NCBI GenBank assembly: GCA_023247935.1
Contig: JAHFFM010000114.1
Location: 1 to 6,430 of the forward strand
Direction of reading: 5' to 3'
Source of the DNA: Candidatus Omnitrophota bacterium
GTDB taxonomy: Bacteria; Omnitrophota; Gorgyraeia; 2-02-FULL-51-18
Length of the DNA: 6,430 nucleotides
The stretch's first letter is position 1; each line of letters begins with the position of its first letter. The notes beneath the pieces are model-generated. The model was not told the DNA's origin. It saw nothing but the letters and a program-made list of their open reading frames with translations, and made no database searches. Positions 4,973 to 6,430 of this stretch are shown in pieces. The position numbers and the translations under genes are program-made.

Positions 4973-6430
4973 CGCAGCCAGCCCTGTTTTCTTCCATAAT
5001 TTTTGCTTGTTTAAGACTGAAAATTCTATCCACGTAACGCAGAGCGGAGGCCCGATGAGAAATCAAAAGCGTGGTTTTGTGACGGCGAATGGAGCGTATC
5101 GTTTCCATCACCTCCGAAACGCCGTCTTCGTCAAAATGACACATGGCCTCATCCAATATCAAAACCGCAGGGTCTTTGAGAATGGCTCTCGCGAGAGACA
5201 CGCGCTGTCTTTGCCCGCTGGACAGCCGGACGCCCCCTTCACCGGTTTTAGATTCATAACCGTCCGGTAAATCGGAAATAAAATTATGGATTCCTGTAAT
5301 TTGAGCCGCCCTGGAAATCATCTCCGCCTTCGCACCGGCCGTTCCGTAACGGATATTTTCGGAAAGAGCGCCTGAAAATAAAAAATCATTTTGAAGAATG
5401 ACGCTGACATATTTTGGATAATCCTCATTCGGGAAACTCCGGATATCCTGATGATCCAAAAAAATCTTACCCGATTCGGGCTCAAAAAGTCTGGCCAAAA
5501 GGCAGGCTAAAGTCGTTTTTCCGGAACCGTTCGTTCCCGACAAAGCCACCCATTCCCCCGCGCGGATCTCAAACTCAGCGTCCCAAAAAACCGGTTCGGA
5601 ACCAGGGTAAGAATAGCGTACCCTTTCAAACCGAATATGGCCAAGCAAATCTCTGGGCTTTGCGTAGACCGGCGGCGGAATGGATAATGGGTTTTGATCA
5701 ACCCAAAACCGTATCCGGCCCCATGAGGCGCATGCCTCCCGGTAACTGCTTGCCAAAGCCGTCATTTTCAAGAGCGGGATAAACAGCAAGCCGAGGTAAG
5801 CATAAAAAGCCACAAGCGTGCCGGGTGTCATTTTTTTCTGCGCCGCCTGGTTGGCGCCGTAAATCAGAGCCGCTAAAATACCCGCTGAACTTAAAAATTG
5901 GGCGCTTGCCAAAAACCAGGAGTCGATTTGATGAATACGGAGGGAATCGCGCAGAATTTCGTTTTGCTTTTTTCTGAATTTTTGCATTTCATGCGTCTGA
6001 CCGCCAAAAATATGCACGGTGCGCACGCCGCGAAACGCTTCTCCGGCAATCCCCGAAAGCTGCGCGTTTCCCTGCCTCAAAAAATCATAACTTAATTTTA
6101 TTTTTTCCGTCATCCGGCCATAAATAAGCAGGAAAAGCAAAACGCCGGACGCCGAGGCCAGCGCGAATAACGGGTCCAGCCAAAAAAGGACAAGAATCAC
6201 AAAAATGGCACTGAGCGCGGAATAGGCAAAATCCAGCAAACCTCCGAATAAAAAGCGTTTGATGGACTCCGTGTCTGACATCACCCTTGAAATCAATTCA
6301 CCGGTGGACAAATTTTCCACGGCCGTCACGGGCAATCTTAAAAAATGACCGTAAACTTTTTCCCTCAAATCCGCAATAATCTTTTCCGCCGTTTTGAGTC
6401 CAAGCCAGGAACCTTGATAGTCCAGCAGCA
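4962..6430 (-). CDS. ABC exporter half-transporter (MsbA-like, membrane domain fused to ATPase), 5' end missing
   Basis: The frame runs off the right edge; 488 residues are visible from 6428. The apparent start at 6368 is an internal TTG, since upstream codons (LLDYQGSWLGLKTAEKIIAD) continue the exporter pattern. About 70-100 residues are probably missing, with transmembrane helix 1 and part of helix 2. Using visible numbering, the first intracellular loop (STGELISRVMSD) is at 41-52 and helices 3-6 lie at about 66-220. The ATPase shows a Walker A (GTNGSGKT, 298-305), Q-loop Gln346, signature LSSGQ (402-406), Walker B with catalytic Glu427 and the switch His458. The Walker B tail reads DEAMCHFDEDG, where exporters usually have DEATSALD, so the D-loop is atypical. 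Members work as dimers that export lipids, drugs or peptides; the substrate cannot be read here, and msbA is only one possibility. It overlaps the kinase gene by 11 nt. Confidence 0.93.
   Translation of the reverse strand, partial: LLDYQGSWLGLKTAEKIIADLREKVYGHFLRLPVTAVENLSTGELISRVMSDTESIKRFLFGGLLDFAYSALSAIFVILVLFWLDPLFALASASGVLLFLLIYGRMTEKIKLSYDFLRQGNAQLSGIAGEAFRGVRTVHIFGGQTHEMQKFRKKQNEILRDSLRIHQIDSWFLASAQFLSSAGILAALIYGANQAAQKKMTPGTLVAFYAYLGLLFIPLLKMTALASSYREACASWGRIRFWVDQNPLSIPPPVYAKPRDLLGHIRFERVRYSYPGSEPVFWDAEFEIRAGEWVALSGTNGSGKTTLACLLARLFEPESGKIFLDHQDIRSFPNEDYPKYVSVILQNDFLFSGALSENIRYGTAGAKAEMISRAAQITGIHNFISDLPDGYESKTGEGGVRLSSGQRQRVSLARAILKDPAVLILDEAMCHFDEDGVSEVMETIRSIRRHKTTLLISHRASALRYVDRIFSLKQAKIMEENRAGCDAL

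Noticed and set aside
5414..5782. Plus-strand open frame of 122 codons inside the exporter gene
   Set aside because: It is antisense to the intact ATPase domain and to part of the membrane domain, rich in Pro, Arg and Lys, and has no motif.

Overview
The window reads almost entirely from the minus strand. In transcription order (right to left) it holds: the 3' part of a half-size ABC exporter (cut by the right edge), a Cache/HAMP sensor histidine kinase, RNA polymerase sigma-54 (rpoN), formyltetrahydrofolate deformylase (purU), a methionine-R-sulfoxide reductase (msrB) with a possible signal peptide, a 136-bp AT-rich intergenic region, a 73-residue unknown protein, and the first 57 codons of a secreted protein (cut by the left edge). 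There are no RNA genes, mobile elements or CRISPR arrays that I can see. No plus-strand gene is supported.

The five genes from the ABC exporter to msrB are packed like one operon. The exporter and kinase overlap by 11 nt, kinase and rpoN by 8 nt, rpoN and purU are 4 nt apart, and purU and msrB are 6 nt apart and in the same frame, separated by one TAG. The kinase resembles the NtrB/AtoS/ZraS group, whose partner regulators usually work through sigma-54, so its adjacency to rpoN makes functional sense. No response regulator is in the window. PurU (one-carbon/formate supply) and MsrB (protein repair) have no obvious link to sigma-54.

The most unusual non-coding signal is in the gap between msrB and the 73-residue gene. 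Four copies of an 11-nt unit beginning TTCAT lie on the minus strand in helical phase, three in direct tandem and a fourth one 10-nt spacer upstream. They are followed by a weak -10-like hexamer and two ACATAAAA copies 10 nt apart. The layout resembles the tandem direct-repeat sites of OmpR/PhoB-type regulators and suggests a separately controlled promoter for the small protein and the secreted protein.

Organism: a Gram-negative-type bacterium of moderate GC content with sigma-54, tight operons and AT-rich control regions. The N-terminus of the left-edge protein (a signal peptide, then a Ser-His-Lys-Ile-Ser-Val-Pro-Lys-Glu-Leu segment) recalls, from memory only, secreted proteins of Candidatus Omnitrophota. 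I hold that assignment with low confidence.
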